From Posidonia oceanica (taxonomy: Eukaryota > Streptophyta > Magnoliopsida > Alismatales > Posidoniaceae), in assembly GCA_037176725.1 (NCBI GenBank), contig JAZBRS010000039.1, positions 20,558,001-20,622,000 of the forward strand: 64,000 nucleotides of DNA. Direction: 5' to 3'. Positions 44,520 through 56,400 of the stretch are shown in pieces; position 1 is the stretch's first letter, and each line of letters opens with the position of its first letter. Below the pieces are notes generated by a model that did no database searches, was not told the origin of the DNA, and saw only the letters and a list, made by a program, of their open reading frames with translations. A program made the translations under genes and the position numbers.

Positions 44520-47500
44520 TGTAGCGATCCTGGAGTTCGGATTGTCCATGCACACTACCAGAGCTCGCGTGCACCGATTGGAATCAGGTTCACTATTAGC
44601 AGGTGTATCCGAGAAGGGAAACTTGACTCAAAAACACCGAAAAAAGGGGAAAAGGAAAAGATAAGACAAAACAAAATCGCCACCGTCTCTATTAAGTCGG
44701 GAGACAAGGAAAATCGGAGAAATGCATGAAAAACATGCAAAACCACACAAAAAGATGCAATGCAATGCAATGCTATGCAAAGAAGATGACTCGTGCCAAG
44801 GACGAGGGCAAAACGGTCATTACGGACCAGAGAAAGGGTAAAAACTCCTGTTACGCACGGGGAAGGTGTTAGGCACCCTCGACACACCTGAAGAATCGGT
44901 CTTTGTAAGCTTACGCTCGCTTATGAGGGATGATGCATGCTTTGAATGCCTAAGTACCATGAATGCCTGCTAAATGATGTGCCTGAATGCTTAAGTGCTA
45001 GGTATGCTGTGATTACATGCTCAAATGTGTGTTCTAAATGATGCGATGCACAAAGAAAGTAAACGTGCAACCTATGTGCTCATCAGCACAGTTAGTGTTC
45101 CGAACCAGGCGAACCCAGGTCCGTGAGAACTCCAGACAGTAAGCATCACTGCCCTAATGCAAATGCAGGCAATAAAACAAAACGCCGAGGAAAACCAAGC
45201 AGATGCAAGTGACATGCAAGGGAAAACAAGAGCTAGCACGCAAAACGGAGCAAAGCAAGCAAAAACAGATGCAGGCACGCAAAATGATGCATGCAATGCA
45301 AATGAAGAAGCAATGAATGCTGTGCAGTGTTCAGATGGACTTATCTTGAGAATCTGAGGCTTGATCTGAGATAACTTTGGTTTAAATGAGAGATCATTCA
45401 ACCATGAAGACCTGGACAATTTGATCATGGAAATCCAACGGTCTGATCAAAAGTTATTCAGGTTTCAAGTCAGAAGGCTCAAGGACCAACAAAGGTAGGA
45501 GTCTAAGTGCAAATAGTCCCTAAGGGTGTGTAAAACAAGGGTGTATGCATGCAAGAGTGCTGAGGATGCTTAAATGCATGCAAGGATGCAATGTGCAATG
45601 GCATGGGAGTGCAATGCATGCAGAAATGCAATACAGGGACCTAAATGTAATTTAGAAAAACTACAGGAGCCTACATGCAAAATGTCCCTATGTGGGTGCA
45701 GAATAGATCTAATGCATGCAAAAATGATAATGCAACAATGCATATGCTGAATGCAAGGCTAAATGGGAGGTATACATGCAAAAATGCAAGAAAATGACCT
45801 AAATGCAGTTTTTAAAACATGCAGGACCTAAATGCAATGCCAAAAAAGCATGCAGACTTGCAAAAGTTGAAAACAGGGACTGACATGCAATTTTGCAAAA
45901 CAGTTGGGCTTTTAAAACAATGCAATATGATTTAAAATGCAACTTACATGGTATTTAAATGCATAAAGAACTAGAATGCAAATAAAACATGTTTTGGGTT
46001 TTTTAGCAATGTTAAAATGCAGAAATAAACAACTGATTCACAGCAGATGGACTTAAATGCAATTAAAACATTTTTCTGATTTTTTTGATGCAATGCAATA
46101 AGGTAAAATGCAAAAATAAATGACTTTTGAAGCCAGTAGAGGACTAAAATGCAATAAAAAATAAACAGGGGTTTTCAAATGTAATGTAATAAGGTAAAAT
46201 GTAAAATAAATGGCTTTTGAAACCAGTAGAGGACTAAAATACAATAAAAATAAATACTTGTAGTTTCCTGCAATGTAATAAGGTAAAAAAAGAGATTTAA
46301 ATCAAATGTAAACCAGCAGAGGACTGAAATGTAATAAAAAACTAACAGAGGCAATTTTGTGCAATGTAATAAGGTAAACATGCTGATCAAATGATTTATA
46401 AACCATGCACAGGACCTGAAAGCAAAATGAGCAAACCAATGTACTTTTATGCAATGTAATAAGATAAGAAAATGGATTTAAATCATTCTGAAGCCATGCA
46501 CAGGACTGGAACGCAAATAAAAGATTCTGAGATATTTTTGTGCAATGCAGTAAGATAAGCAACGAAATTAAATGAATTACAAACCAACCACAGGACCTGA
46601 ATGCAATAAAATAAAACTAAAGCATTTAACTGCAATGTAATAAGTTAACAAAAGAAAATTAAATAAATCTGATTCAAAGACAGGACCTGAAAGCAATTTA
46701 AAATAACTAACGGACTTTTATGTAATGCATGAATCAAACTAAAAATGAAAACTATGGCTAACTACAGTTCTACAGTATCCGCTCGATGGCAGTAGTGGCG
46801 TGCTAGAGAAGAAGGTCTGCCCCGGCGTTCCAGCGGACGGGGGAGCTGGCAGTGGTGCCCGGAAGCTGGAGGCGGCGCTTCGGAGTGCTCCAGTGGCTTC
46901 AGCATCGTGTGGGGAGGTCGGAGCTGCTCTGACGGTCTCGGTGGTCTGTTGCAGAGGTGAGCGACGGAGGAATCGGCACTGGAGGCGGCTGCAGGGCTTG
47001 GCGAGGTCGGGGCTGCGCTCCTGGAGCTCTGGCGGTGCTCAAGGGAAGCTCTGGAAGCTCGGGGCAGGCTGGAGCGACGCGGCGAAGCTGCGGAAGCTCA
47101 CCGGAGAAGACGACTCAGCGGCAGCGGTGACTTTCTAATCTAGGCCTCTAATCCTAGTTCTAAGGAGCTAGGAAGCAAGAACATATCAAAACTAGAATAG
47201 GGGAGTGTTCGATTACCTGCGTGGGAGTCTGAGTCGAGCCACCGGTCTACAGTGAGCGTGGCTGTCTAGCGAGAGGTTGCAGTGGCGCACGGAGGGCCGA
47301 GAGGTCTGCGGTGAGGTGCTGGCGGATTGCTCGCATGCAGGCGAAGCTCCAGGTGGTCTTAGACTCTGGTTACGGTGCTCAGAAAGAAAAATGGAAGTTT
47401 GGGTGGTTCTGAGGATTTCTAGTGGTTGCAGGTATTCTATGGCTTTGTCTGGTGCTCTCTCTCTCCCTCTGAGATCGTGGAGGTTTGGGGAATGGAATGG

Positions 47501-49062
47501 AGGTGTCTGGAAGGGCCTGGAGTGGCTGTGCTGAGTGTTGGGTGTGGAGGAAGTGGCTATTACTGTGGAGAAGAGGAGTGGGTTCTGGGTTCTCTCTCTC
47601 AATTGCACTCTGTGTTGAATTTCTCCTCCCCCCCGTTTCAAGGTTGAAGATGGAGTTGGTTTTGTTCTAGCTTGGCCACTCAAGTGAGGAGGCTGGCAGG
47701 GCATGGGCTGCTGGTTTGCAGGTGGTGGTGTGTGCAGGTGTTCGCCGGTAATGGCAGTGAGAGGGTGGAGTGCTGAGCTGAGGTGGAGTGTGGTGAAGTG
47801 TGAGGGGCTTGTGAGAGGCTTAGGTCTGCAGGTGATGGAGTGTTGCTGTGTTGGTTGGGTGTCGTGTGGTGTTTGAGTGTAGCAGGCTTTTGAAGCAGAG
47901 GGAAAAGGAGGGAAGAAGAGGAGGAGATCGTAGGCTGGGGGAGAAAGAAGAAGGCCTGGCCTGATGAGGAAGAAAAATGAGGAGGAAAGAAATAAGGAGG
48001 AGAGGGGAAACGGGCTGGAGCTGTGGGCTAAAGAAGGCCTACTGAGAAAAAGGAGGAAAAAGAATGAGAAGGAAGGAATGGGCTGAATTGGGCCGAGTGC
48101 TGGGAAAAAAGGGCAATAAAAGGAAAAGGAGGAAAAAATGAAGAAGAAAAAGGAGGAGAAAAAGAAGATGAGGGTTTGAGTTTTGGTTTGATGTGGGTTT
48201 TGAGTTGTATTTTTAGATTTTTGAAGTGTGAGTCTTCCTAGGGTTTTGGACTTTCTAAGTTTTTTAGTTGTCTTCCTAGGGTTTAAGTCATTTTCTAGGT
48301 TTTGTCTTTTGTTTTTGTTTTAATTGCTTTTCCTAGTTTTTTAATTGTTTTTCTTTCAGGATTTTCTTTTAATTGTTTTCTTAGCTTTTAGTTGCTTTTT
48401 AATTGGATTTTTCTTTTAATTGTTTTTAAGGTTTTGAATTGTTTTTTAATTTGATTAATTGTTTTCTTGTTAAGTTTTTTAATTAGGTTTTTTAATTGTT
48501 TTCTTTTTTCTAAATTTTTAGTTGTGTTTTTCTTAGGGTTTTAGAAGTGATTTTTTGTTTTTGTTTTCCTAGGTCTTCTAATTAGATTTCCTAGGGTTTT
48601 TCCAACTTGGTTTACTTGTTTTTAAATTTTTTAACTTGTTTTAATTTACTTTTAAGTTTTTTAACTTGTTTTAATTTGCTTTTAAGTTTTTTAACTTGTT
48701 TTTAATTGTTTTTAAGTTTTTAGTTGCTTTTTAAACTGGATTTTTCTTTTAAATTATTTTTTTTTAAAGTGTTTTGATTTGTTTTTCCAGGATTTTTCAA
48801 GTTGTATTTTCTAGGTTTTTTGAGGTGTAGATTTTTAGGGTTTCGGTTTAGGATTTAGGGTTTGGTTTGAAGTTTGATAGGAAGTTTGTTTTGAAGTGTT
48901 TGGTTTTAGGATTCTAAAGTTTTTAATTTTTCTGGTTTTTGGGTGAGGGTTTTCTAAGTTAGAAAAATGGATGTGATTTTGGGTTTGGTTTTAGGATTTA
49001 GGGTTGTGAAGCCACTAGAGAGAGAGAGAGCCCCAAAAAATCGAAAAGATGGAGTGTCAACA
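44520..49062 (-). mobile_element. Solo LTR (4543 bp) nested in the E2 3' UTR
   Basis: On the minus strand it runs from TGTTGACACTCCATCTTTTC (49062) to ATCGCTACACA/TACA (44520), with no PBS, gag or pol, flanked by perfect CCTTG duplications. Internal order (minus): U3, AT-rich, GC-rich block (47700-46790) with CAG/GTAATC donor-like site (GT 47216-47215), spaced TGCAAT/GGACCT words (46740-45590), short CGTTTTGCGTGC repeats (45290-45160), conserved block (44925-44790). Length and sequence are closest to the E2 LTR. It arose by LTR-LTR recombination after insertion. Confidence 0.93.
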
Positions 49063-49067
49063 CCTTG
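49063..49067. repeat. Target-site duplication, right copy (CCTTG)
   Basis: Perfect partner of 44515-44519, directly after the solo LTR terminus GGTGTTGACA (minus). Confidence 0.92.
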
Positions 49068-49207
49068 CATTTGCATTATTCCATTGCATTCCTCACCGTC
49101 ATTGCACTTTGCACGGTGAGCCCTTACATCCATTTCACTGCATTCGGGCTGGTAGCCCTAACTACTCGGCTAACAAACTCGTTAGTTTTGTCTCCACCTT
49201 GCATTTT

Positions 49208-49263
49208 GATGCCATGGGCGCTTCGGTTGTCCCCTGGTATCGTTCAACGATACCAAGGGCATC
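49208..49263 (+). other. Self-complementary 3' UTR module, E2 copy 2
   Basis: GATGCC (49208-49213) and GGCATC (49258-49263) bracket TGGTATCG-TTCAA-CGATACCA, an eight-pair stem extended by CCC/GGG across one mismatch. Compared with E1 the stem gains a C-G pair next to the loop, so both arms changed together. Confidence 0.6.
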
Positions 49264-49439
49264 TTTATTTGCTACCCCATGGTATTCCATTTCCATCTAC
49301 ATTTGGGCTGACATCCCTAACTGTTACAGGAACGTCCACGGACCTCTGACACACCTCCGAGTATGGTATTCATGTTGCATTCGTGGTTGCAAGTTATCCC
49401 GCTTGTAATCACCCCTCTTGCCTGACAGACTCGCTGACC

Positions 49440-49640
49440 TGTTACCATCCATCGGGCTGATACCCCTAACTATTTGGTGATGAGTCCGTCAACTCCTCGC
49501 AGGCTGATAGCCCCAACTATCCGGTGATGAGTCCGTCAACTCCTCGTAGGCCGATAGCCCTAACTATCTGGTGATGAGTCCGTCAACTCCTCAGCGGGCT
49601 GATAGCCCTAACTATCCGGCGATAGGTCTGTTAACTTATC
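49440..49640 (+). repeat. E2 3' UTR hairpin array, part 3
   Basis: Four units of about 47 bases: GGCTGATAGCCCTAACTATC plus hairpins at 49479-49498, 49526-49545 and 49573-49592 (GATGAGT-CCGTCA-ACTCCTC) and 49621-49640 (GATAGGT-CTGTTA-ACTTATC). The first three carry a G-A-G/C-T-C stem, a paired change from the A-A-G/C-T-T units to the left. Confidence 0.85.
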
Positions 49641-49682
49641 ACCCATTCATCTTAGTGTAATAGCATTTTGTTGCATGGCATT

Positions 49683-50200
49683 AGCATTTCATCATCACAC
49701 GGACATCGCGCACTTAGGATCCGAACCCTCAGTTCGCGTATTACCTAAAGTAGCATCCTCAGCACCTGCATACTTTTTACAGCATTGCCTGCTTTGGATG
49801 ACACCCGTAGTAGTACGCGGCCTAGGATCGTTTCCTTGGATTCACATGCCTGGCGTTCCATTGTTTGTACACTGCATTTCACAACATCGCATTGCATAAC
49901 ATCATATAGCTTCCTTGTATCCCCCGTAGAGTCAGTCCTAGTACTGCATCTCATCATTACACATACATCGCGGGCTTAGGATCCGAATCCCTGGTTCACG
50001 CATTGGCTAAGATAGCATCCTCAACACCCGCAAACTTTCACAGCCTGCCTGCTTTGGATGGCACCCGCAGTAGTGCGCGGCCCAGGATCGTTTTATCAGT
50101 TTTGCATGCTCGACGTTCCATTGTGTATTCTGCATTTCACTGCATAACATCTCATACATTGCTTTCTTATTGCGCTACTACTCCTCTGTAGTCATTACAC
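49683..50200 (+). repeat. Tandem duplication of about 257 bp in the E2 3' UTR
   Basis: Two adjacent copies (about 49683-49947 and 49948-50200) share CATCGCG, CTTAGGATCCGAA, TAGCATCCTCA, CTGCTTTGGATG, CACCCG, GCGCGGCC/TAGGATCGTTT and GTTCCATTG in order. Unrelated to the hairpin unit. Nothing coding. Confidence 0.8.
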
Positions 50201-50465
50201 CAACTTCCGCATTCCGTTTTCCTGGGCATTTCGTACCCGCCATAGCATCTTTAATTTCAGCATTTTACTTTCTGCAGCAGCATCGTGTTAGAGCCATGCA
50301 AGCTCAGCGCACTCGTCATCTAGCCTACCTGCATTGGCCAGCGACAGCATTGCATTGCATTTTCCGCCTTTTCCGCGTGCATGCATCATCCTGCTTTCCC
50401 CCAAAGGAGTACAGCGTAGTAAGCATTAGCGTAAGCATAACATTTGCATTAGCACCGTACACTAG
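50201..50465 (+). other. E2 3' end or E3 flank
   Basis: TGCATT-rich spacer without ORF. ACTAG (50461-50465) directly precedes the E3 LTR and would be its left target duplication; the right partner lies outside the window. No polypurine tract is visible here, which argues that 50466 is not the 3' LTR of E2. Confidence 0.4.
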
Positions 50466-53400
50466 TGTTGACATTCCATTTTGACAGGCTGGATCGTTTG
50501 GAGCCTTCCGGTGGTTGTTGGACCCGAGCCTAGACCCAAACCCACACCTTCCTCTCCTTCTTTCCCCTCAAAACAAGCCCAAACTCAACCTAGGATTACC
50601 CCCCTTTCCCGAACCTGAAAACCAACCAAAATCCATAGGAACACTCACCCCTGATGACTTAGCAAACCCACCAAAAAGCCTGCAAAATCTCAAACCAGAC
50701 CCCTCCCAAAAACCCTAGGAAACTTAGGCAAAAATACCCTTTTTCTACACCTCAAAACCCCTCCAAAACTTCCTCAGAACCAAACCAAAACTCTGGGATC
50801 AAGACTAGAAACCCTAGACACCACACCCGCCAAGTTTCACCCCTTTCCGAGACTCCTAAGCCCTCCTTTTGCTGGAATTATCGTTTTCTCTCTCCGGGAT
50901 TATCGTTTTCTCTCTCCTCTCTCTCTCCGGATTATCGTCTCTCTTTTCATCCCCTCCTTGCCCTTTTCCTGGCCTGGCTGTGGGTCCCCTTTGTACTCCT
51001 ATCCCTTCTCTATCTTATTCCTATTTTTATTTTATTTTTAACATTTTCCCTGATTTTTTAAAAATCCTTTCCCTCAAACCTATCCCTTTCCCCTTTTATC
51101 CTCCTTTTTCCCCTTTTTTCTTCTTTTTCTTTTCTTTTTCTCTCTTTTGCAAAAACCCATAAAAATCCTTAAAAATCTGTAAAACCCCAAAACATAAAAG
51201 AAACAAATCAGAATTCCAAGAAAAGCAACTAAAAAACATTAAACAAATGACTAAAAACTCAAACTTAACTAAATCAAGCTAAAAAGAAAACCAAGCATGC
51301 AAACTAAAAAATGCAAAACAAATTAAAAGAAAATACTGTAAAATCAAGTAAAAAACTGAAATAAAGTCAGAACCTACCAAGAATGAAAACCCCACTAAAA
51401 GAATTAAAAAACAAACCCTAAAGAGAAGAATTAAAAATCAAACAATAAGACAAGTAATTAAAGGAGGTAAAAGACTTAACCTAATAAACATAAGAAAGAA
51501 ACAACATAAGAACTTAATTAAAAAAGGAAAAAGAAAATACAGTTAAAAGACTTAAAACACTTAATTAAATCAGAAAAATCCAACTAAAAAACATCAAGAA
51601 GAATTAACAAATAAGAATCAAAAACATAGTTCAAAAGACTTAAGGAAGAAAAACATAAAAGACTAGAACTAAGAACCCCAAAACCCACTCTAATTAATAT
51701 AAAAATAAATCCTAAAAATCCTAATTAACATCCTAAAATACTTAACAAGAAAACACAATTTTAAAAACAATTTAAAAAGATTTAACCAACACCTAATCAA
51801 GTGGAAAACAAATTAAAAATAAAATAAAACCCTAAAACCCTAATCAAGCCTAAAACACACTAATTAACCTAAAAACAGTCATTAAAAAATCCAATTAAAC
51901 ATCTAACCTACAACCCAAGTCATCTAATATGTTTATTTATTTTTATCTTTTTTTTTTTTTTCTATTTTATTTCCTTCCTCCTTTCCATCTTTCTTTCTTT
52001 CATCCTTTTATCTTTTCTTTTTTTCCTTACTGGGCTCATCAGCCCGTTACCCCTTTTTTTCTTTTTTCAAACTTCAGCCCACAGCTACAGTCGACCTCCT
52101 TCTTCCTCCTTCCCTCTCCCGCGTGCCAGCTGCTACAGGAGTCGCTGGCCTGCGCTTCTGCCCAACCTGTCACCTCCTGTTTGAGCCAGACTGGCGCGCC
52201 GAACGTCGACCGTGCGCCTGCCATCGCCACGCCGCGGCATTCAATGACCGGCAGACATGCAAAACCAAGAATGGAAGTCGTCAGAAACCGGGCAGAAAGA
52301 GGAGAAATCAGAGTGCATTTCAGAGGAGAAAGGAGAGGAGAAAAGAGGGAGTTGATCCCGGAGAAACAGGAGGCCCATTCCAGTAGAATCCCCAGCGAGT
52401 GAGAGAGCGTTTCCTCCTCAAAAACCCACCAGAAGAAACCGAACTCCGCCTCATCGATCCACAACAAACCAGAGCCCGAAACTCCTCCAGAACCACCCGA
52501 AATTCGTCCCCCAACCTCGCCGAAGCCTCCTGCAACCCTTCCCCTCCTTCCCACGGAGGAACAAATCCACATTTCGCTTGAGAACGCCTGAAATCCAGAC
52601 CGAACCCAACTCGAACCCATCTGAAAATTCCCCGCACCGCAAGCTGCCTCTCCTCCCCAAACTCTGCCCGGTTAGTCCCCAGAACACTACCTCCCTAAGC
52701 CACCCAACCTTCAGCCTTCTCCCCCATCACAGACGAAACGCTTCACCACAAACACCTGCACCGATTCCTGTCCGAAATCCACTCGACCGGCAAACTTCAC
52801 CTACAGCCTCCACGGACCTAACCTAACCTTCTAGAAACATCCGCCCGACCTCCAGCAAGCCACCGGAATCCCCCGCTCGATCCAGAGGGCGACAGCCAGC
52901 TCCCCCGACCTCAGACCACTCGCTGTGCACCCAAAACCGCCGCTTGTTCCTCCGATCGTCGAACCTCCGCTCTAGGCATTCAGAAAGCTCCGGAGGGTTG
53001 CGTGGGGTCGACCCAAACGCTCGCAAGCCACTGACGACGCCCGCACGCTCCGGACGGTCACCGCCGGCAACTGCGGAACCCACCTGGGTCGGGAGGACGC
53101 CTCAGCCATCCAAACAGGTAATTTCTTCCCCTGTTAGCCTCCTTTTCCTCTTCTCCTGCTTTTCCGCCCCTCAAAAGGGGGTTTCGCGGCCGTTGTCGCG
53201 AGGTCAGCGCCGTCGCTGACCTTTCTTCCCCGACGAGCTCGACGCTCGTCCCGCCGCGCCGAGCTGCAGAACGGCTTCCCATCAGCCGTCCTAGCTTCGC
53301 ACGGCCGCCAGGACTCCGCTCACAGCCTCTGCTTCCTCTGACGTCGCTTCCTCTCGCCGGACTGTCTTCAACTCAGTTCAGGTCTCCGGCGGCTCCTCAG

Positions 53401-56400
53401 CTCTGCTCCAGGCCACGTCGCCGCTCGCCGCACGTCCCCCGCGCTCCGCCAGGACCGGGCGACTCTCGCCGACGGTCCGCCTCGCCTTCAGCAGCCTCTA
53501 GCCCCCTCTGTCGGCCACTGGTAGCAGCTGCTACAGTGGCCGACGGCCTGCAAATCACTATAGCTTTATTTTCTTCTAACCTAGCTATTTTTGCCCGAAA
53601 ATTGCATTTTCTGTTTCAGTTTCCAATTATTTGCATTCCGGTCCTTATTTAATTAAATCTGCTATGTTTATGATCTGAAATCATGCTAAATTGCATTAAA
53701 TATTTGTGTTTCTCTGTATTTGCTCTTTAGTCCTTTTACTGTGCTTTCCAGTTATAAAAAACTTATGTTTCAGCCCTTCTGTTTTTAATTTTTTGCATCC
53801 CAGTCCTGCAGTAGTTTATTTAATTTTAATGTGTTAAGTTTACCTTATCATATTGCATTCCAGACCCTTGTTTTTCTCACTTTTGCTGTCTGATCCATTG
53901 CACTGTAGAACTTAGGTCTTATTTCTATTTTTTTGATTGTTGCATTGCATACTTTACCCCCTGTTTCTTCATTTTTGCACAAAGGTCCATTTTAAATGGT
54001 CAGTGACCCTTGCATGCATTTTTAACTTATTGTATTGCATTTTCAGCCCTGCATCTTTTAAAAATTGCATTTCAGTCCATGGTCAGTGATGTCAGAGCAT
54101 ATTGTGCATATAAAATTGCATATTTGACCCCTGCATGATTTGAAAATCACACATAGAGCCTTGCATCTTTCTAAAACCATGTAAAAAGACTGTTTTGCCC
54201 CTAAGTTGCATTTTAACTCCTATGCTTGCAAAATTGCATGTAGGCCCTCCACTTGCATTCTCGGACTCCCCAGAAACCCCTACTTTCTGGAAAATTTGCA
54301 TTTTAGCCCCTTTCTTTCTTCAAAAATGCTTTTGAATCCCTGTTCTTTCCAAATTGCTTTTCTTTATCTTTTCTTGCTTTGCATGCATTCTGCATTCATC
54401 TAGTCTTGCATTTCAGCATCCCCTTTGCACACACTAGGCACTTTTAACTCCCCTTCACTTGGGAGGACCTTCAACACACCCCTAGGACCTCCTGAACACC
54501 TAGATCTGTTCTTCTCCCCTGTTCTGGCCCTTCTGCTCCGAAGCTGCGATATCTTCCAATCCGACCGTTGGATCTCCTCAAGTAAGCTGCCCAGGCGACC
54601 GCAGCGAAGCGCTCTTCAGTATGGACCAAGCAGATCTCCGATCAGACTCCCGGATCTCCAGGTATATCTTCCTGAACCCCTGCATTGCATTCATTTGCAT
54701 ACCATTTGCATCGTTTTGCGTGCCTTTAGTTTCCTCGCTCCGTTTTGCGTGCTTTCAAGTTTTCTCGCTTCGTTTTGCGTGCCGTTTCTTTGTCTTGCAC
54801 CGTTTTGCGTGCCCTTTAGTTTTTTCGCCTCGATTTGCATGCCGCTTCTTTGTCTCGCACCGTTTTGCGTGCCCTTTAGTTTTCTCGTCTCGTTTTGCAT
54901 GCAGTCTTGTTTTCTCGCTCCGTTTTGCGCGCCGCTTCTTTGTCTTGCACCGTTTTGCGTGCCCTTTAGTTTTCTCGTCCCGTTTTGCGTGTTTTCTAGT
55001 TTTCTCGCTCCGTTTTGCGCGCCGCTTCTTTGTCTTGCACCGTTTCGCGTGCCCTTTAGTTTTCTCGTCCCGTTTTGCGTGTTTTCAAGTTTTCTCGCTC
55101 TGTTTTGAGCGCCGCTTCTTTGTCTTGCACCGTTTTGCGTGCCCTTTAGTTTTCTCGCCTCGTTTTGCGTGTTTTCTAGTTTTCTCGCTCCGTTTTGCGT
55201 GCCGCTTCTTTGTCTTGCACCATTTTGCGTGCCCTTTAGTTTTCTCGCCTCGTTTTGCGTGTAGTCTTGTTTTCTCGATCCGTTTTGCGCACCGCTTCTT
55301 TGTCTTGCACCGTTTTGCGTGCCCTTTAGTTTTCTCGCTCCGTTTTGCTTGCAGTCTTGTTTTCTCACTCCGTTTTGCGTGCCGCTTCTTTGTCTTGTGC
55401 CGTTTTGCGTGCCCTTTAGTTTTCTCACTCCGTTTTGCGTGCAGTCTTGTTTTCTCACTCCGTTTTGCGTGCCGCTTCTTTGTCTTGTGCCGTTTTGCGT
55501 GCCCTTTAGTTTCCTTGCACCGTTTTGCGTGTTTTCCAGTTTTCCCGCTCCGATTTGCGTGCCGCTTCCTTGTCTTGCTCCGTTTTGCGTGCAGTCCTGT
55601 TTTCTTGCACCGTTTTGCGTGCCGCTTCTTCGTCTTGCACCGTTTTGCGTGCCCTTCAGTTTTTCCGCACCGTTTTGCGTCCTTGTTCCGTTCCTCACAT
55701 CATTTTGCATGTCAACCTTATTCTCGCATCTTTTCGCATACTTGTTTCGTTCCTCGCACTGTTTTACGCAGTTTTCCCTTGCATGTCGATTGCATTGCAT
55801 GGTTTTCTCGCTGTTTCGCCCGCATTTGCATATAGGGCAGTGATGCTTACTGTCCGGAGTTCTCACGAGCCAAGTTTCGCCCGGTTCGGAACACAGACAG
55901 TGTTGCTGAGCGTTTAGGTTGCACGTTTACTTCCTTGCATCGTCTTTCATCACCTAGAGCACACCTTTGAGCATTTAGATAGGCATTCATTGGCACTTAG
56001 GCATTCAAAGTCTGCATTTCCCTGCATATGCGAGCGTAAGCCTAGAAAGACCGATTCTCGGGCATGTCGGGGGTGCCTAACACCTTCCCCGCGCGTAACA
56101 GGAGTCCTTACCCTCTCTTGGCCCGCGATGACCATATTGCCCTTGTCCTAGGCACGAGTCACTTCATTTGCATTCATTTGCATCTCATTCCTTCTGCATT
56201 GTTTTGCTTTGCATCTTTTGCTTGGTTTTGCGTGATTATTCACGCATTTCCCCGATTTTCCTCGTCTTCCGATTTAATAGACTTGGTGGCGACTCCGATT
56301 TTGTCTTATCTACTTCTTTTCTTTCCCTTTTTCCCTCTTTTAAATGTTTTCGAGTTAGGTCTTCCTTCTCGGACATAGCCGCTTATAGTGAGCCTGATTC

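Larger units (their letters stand above)
34216..50465 (+). mobile_element. E2: gag-only Tat element, interrupted by a solo LTR
   Basis: 5' LTR 34216-38656, PBS 38658-38675, leader, gag pseudogene 39799-41982, then directly a repeat-rich 3' region (42250-44514 and 49068-50465) split by a nested solo LTR. Protease, RT and integrase are absent. Its LTR starts TGTAGACACCCTATTTTGAC and belongs with the solo LTR, not with E1/E3. No 3' LTR of its own subfamily is seen: the next LTR (50466) is followed by a PBS and so starts E3. The right boundary at 50465 is therefore an inference. Confidence 0.7.

Noticed and set aside
52039..53282. GC-rich frames in the E3 LTR, including 193 codons on the minus strand
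   Set aside because: Overlapping frames on both strands, no recognisable motif, not conserved in E1, E2 or solo LTR; better explained as a non-coding first exon or compositional block.
54621..55866. Open frames of 404 codons (plus) and 391 codons (minus)
   Set aside because: Both come from the 30-bp repeat, whose period is a multiple of three; the translations are pure repeats and lie inside an LTR.
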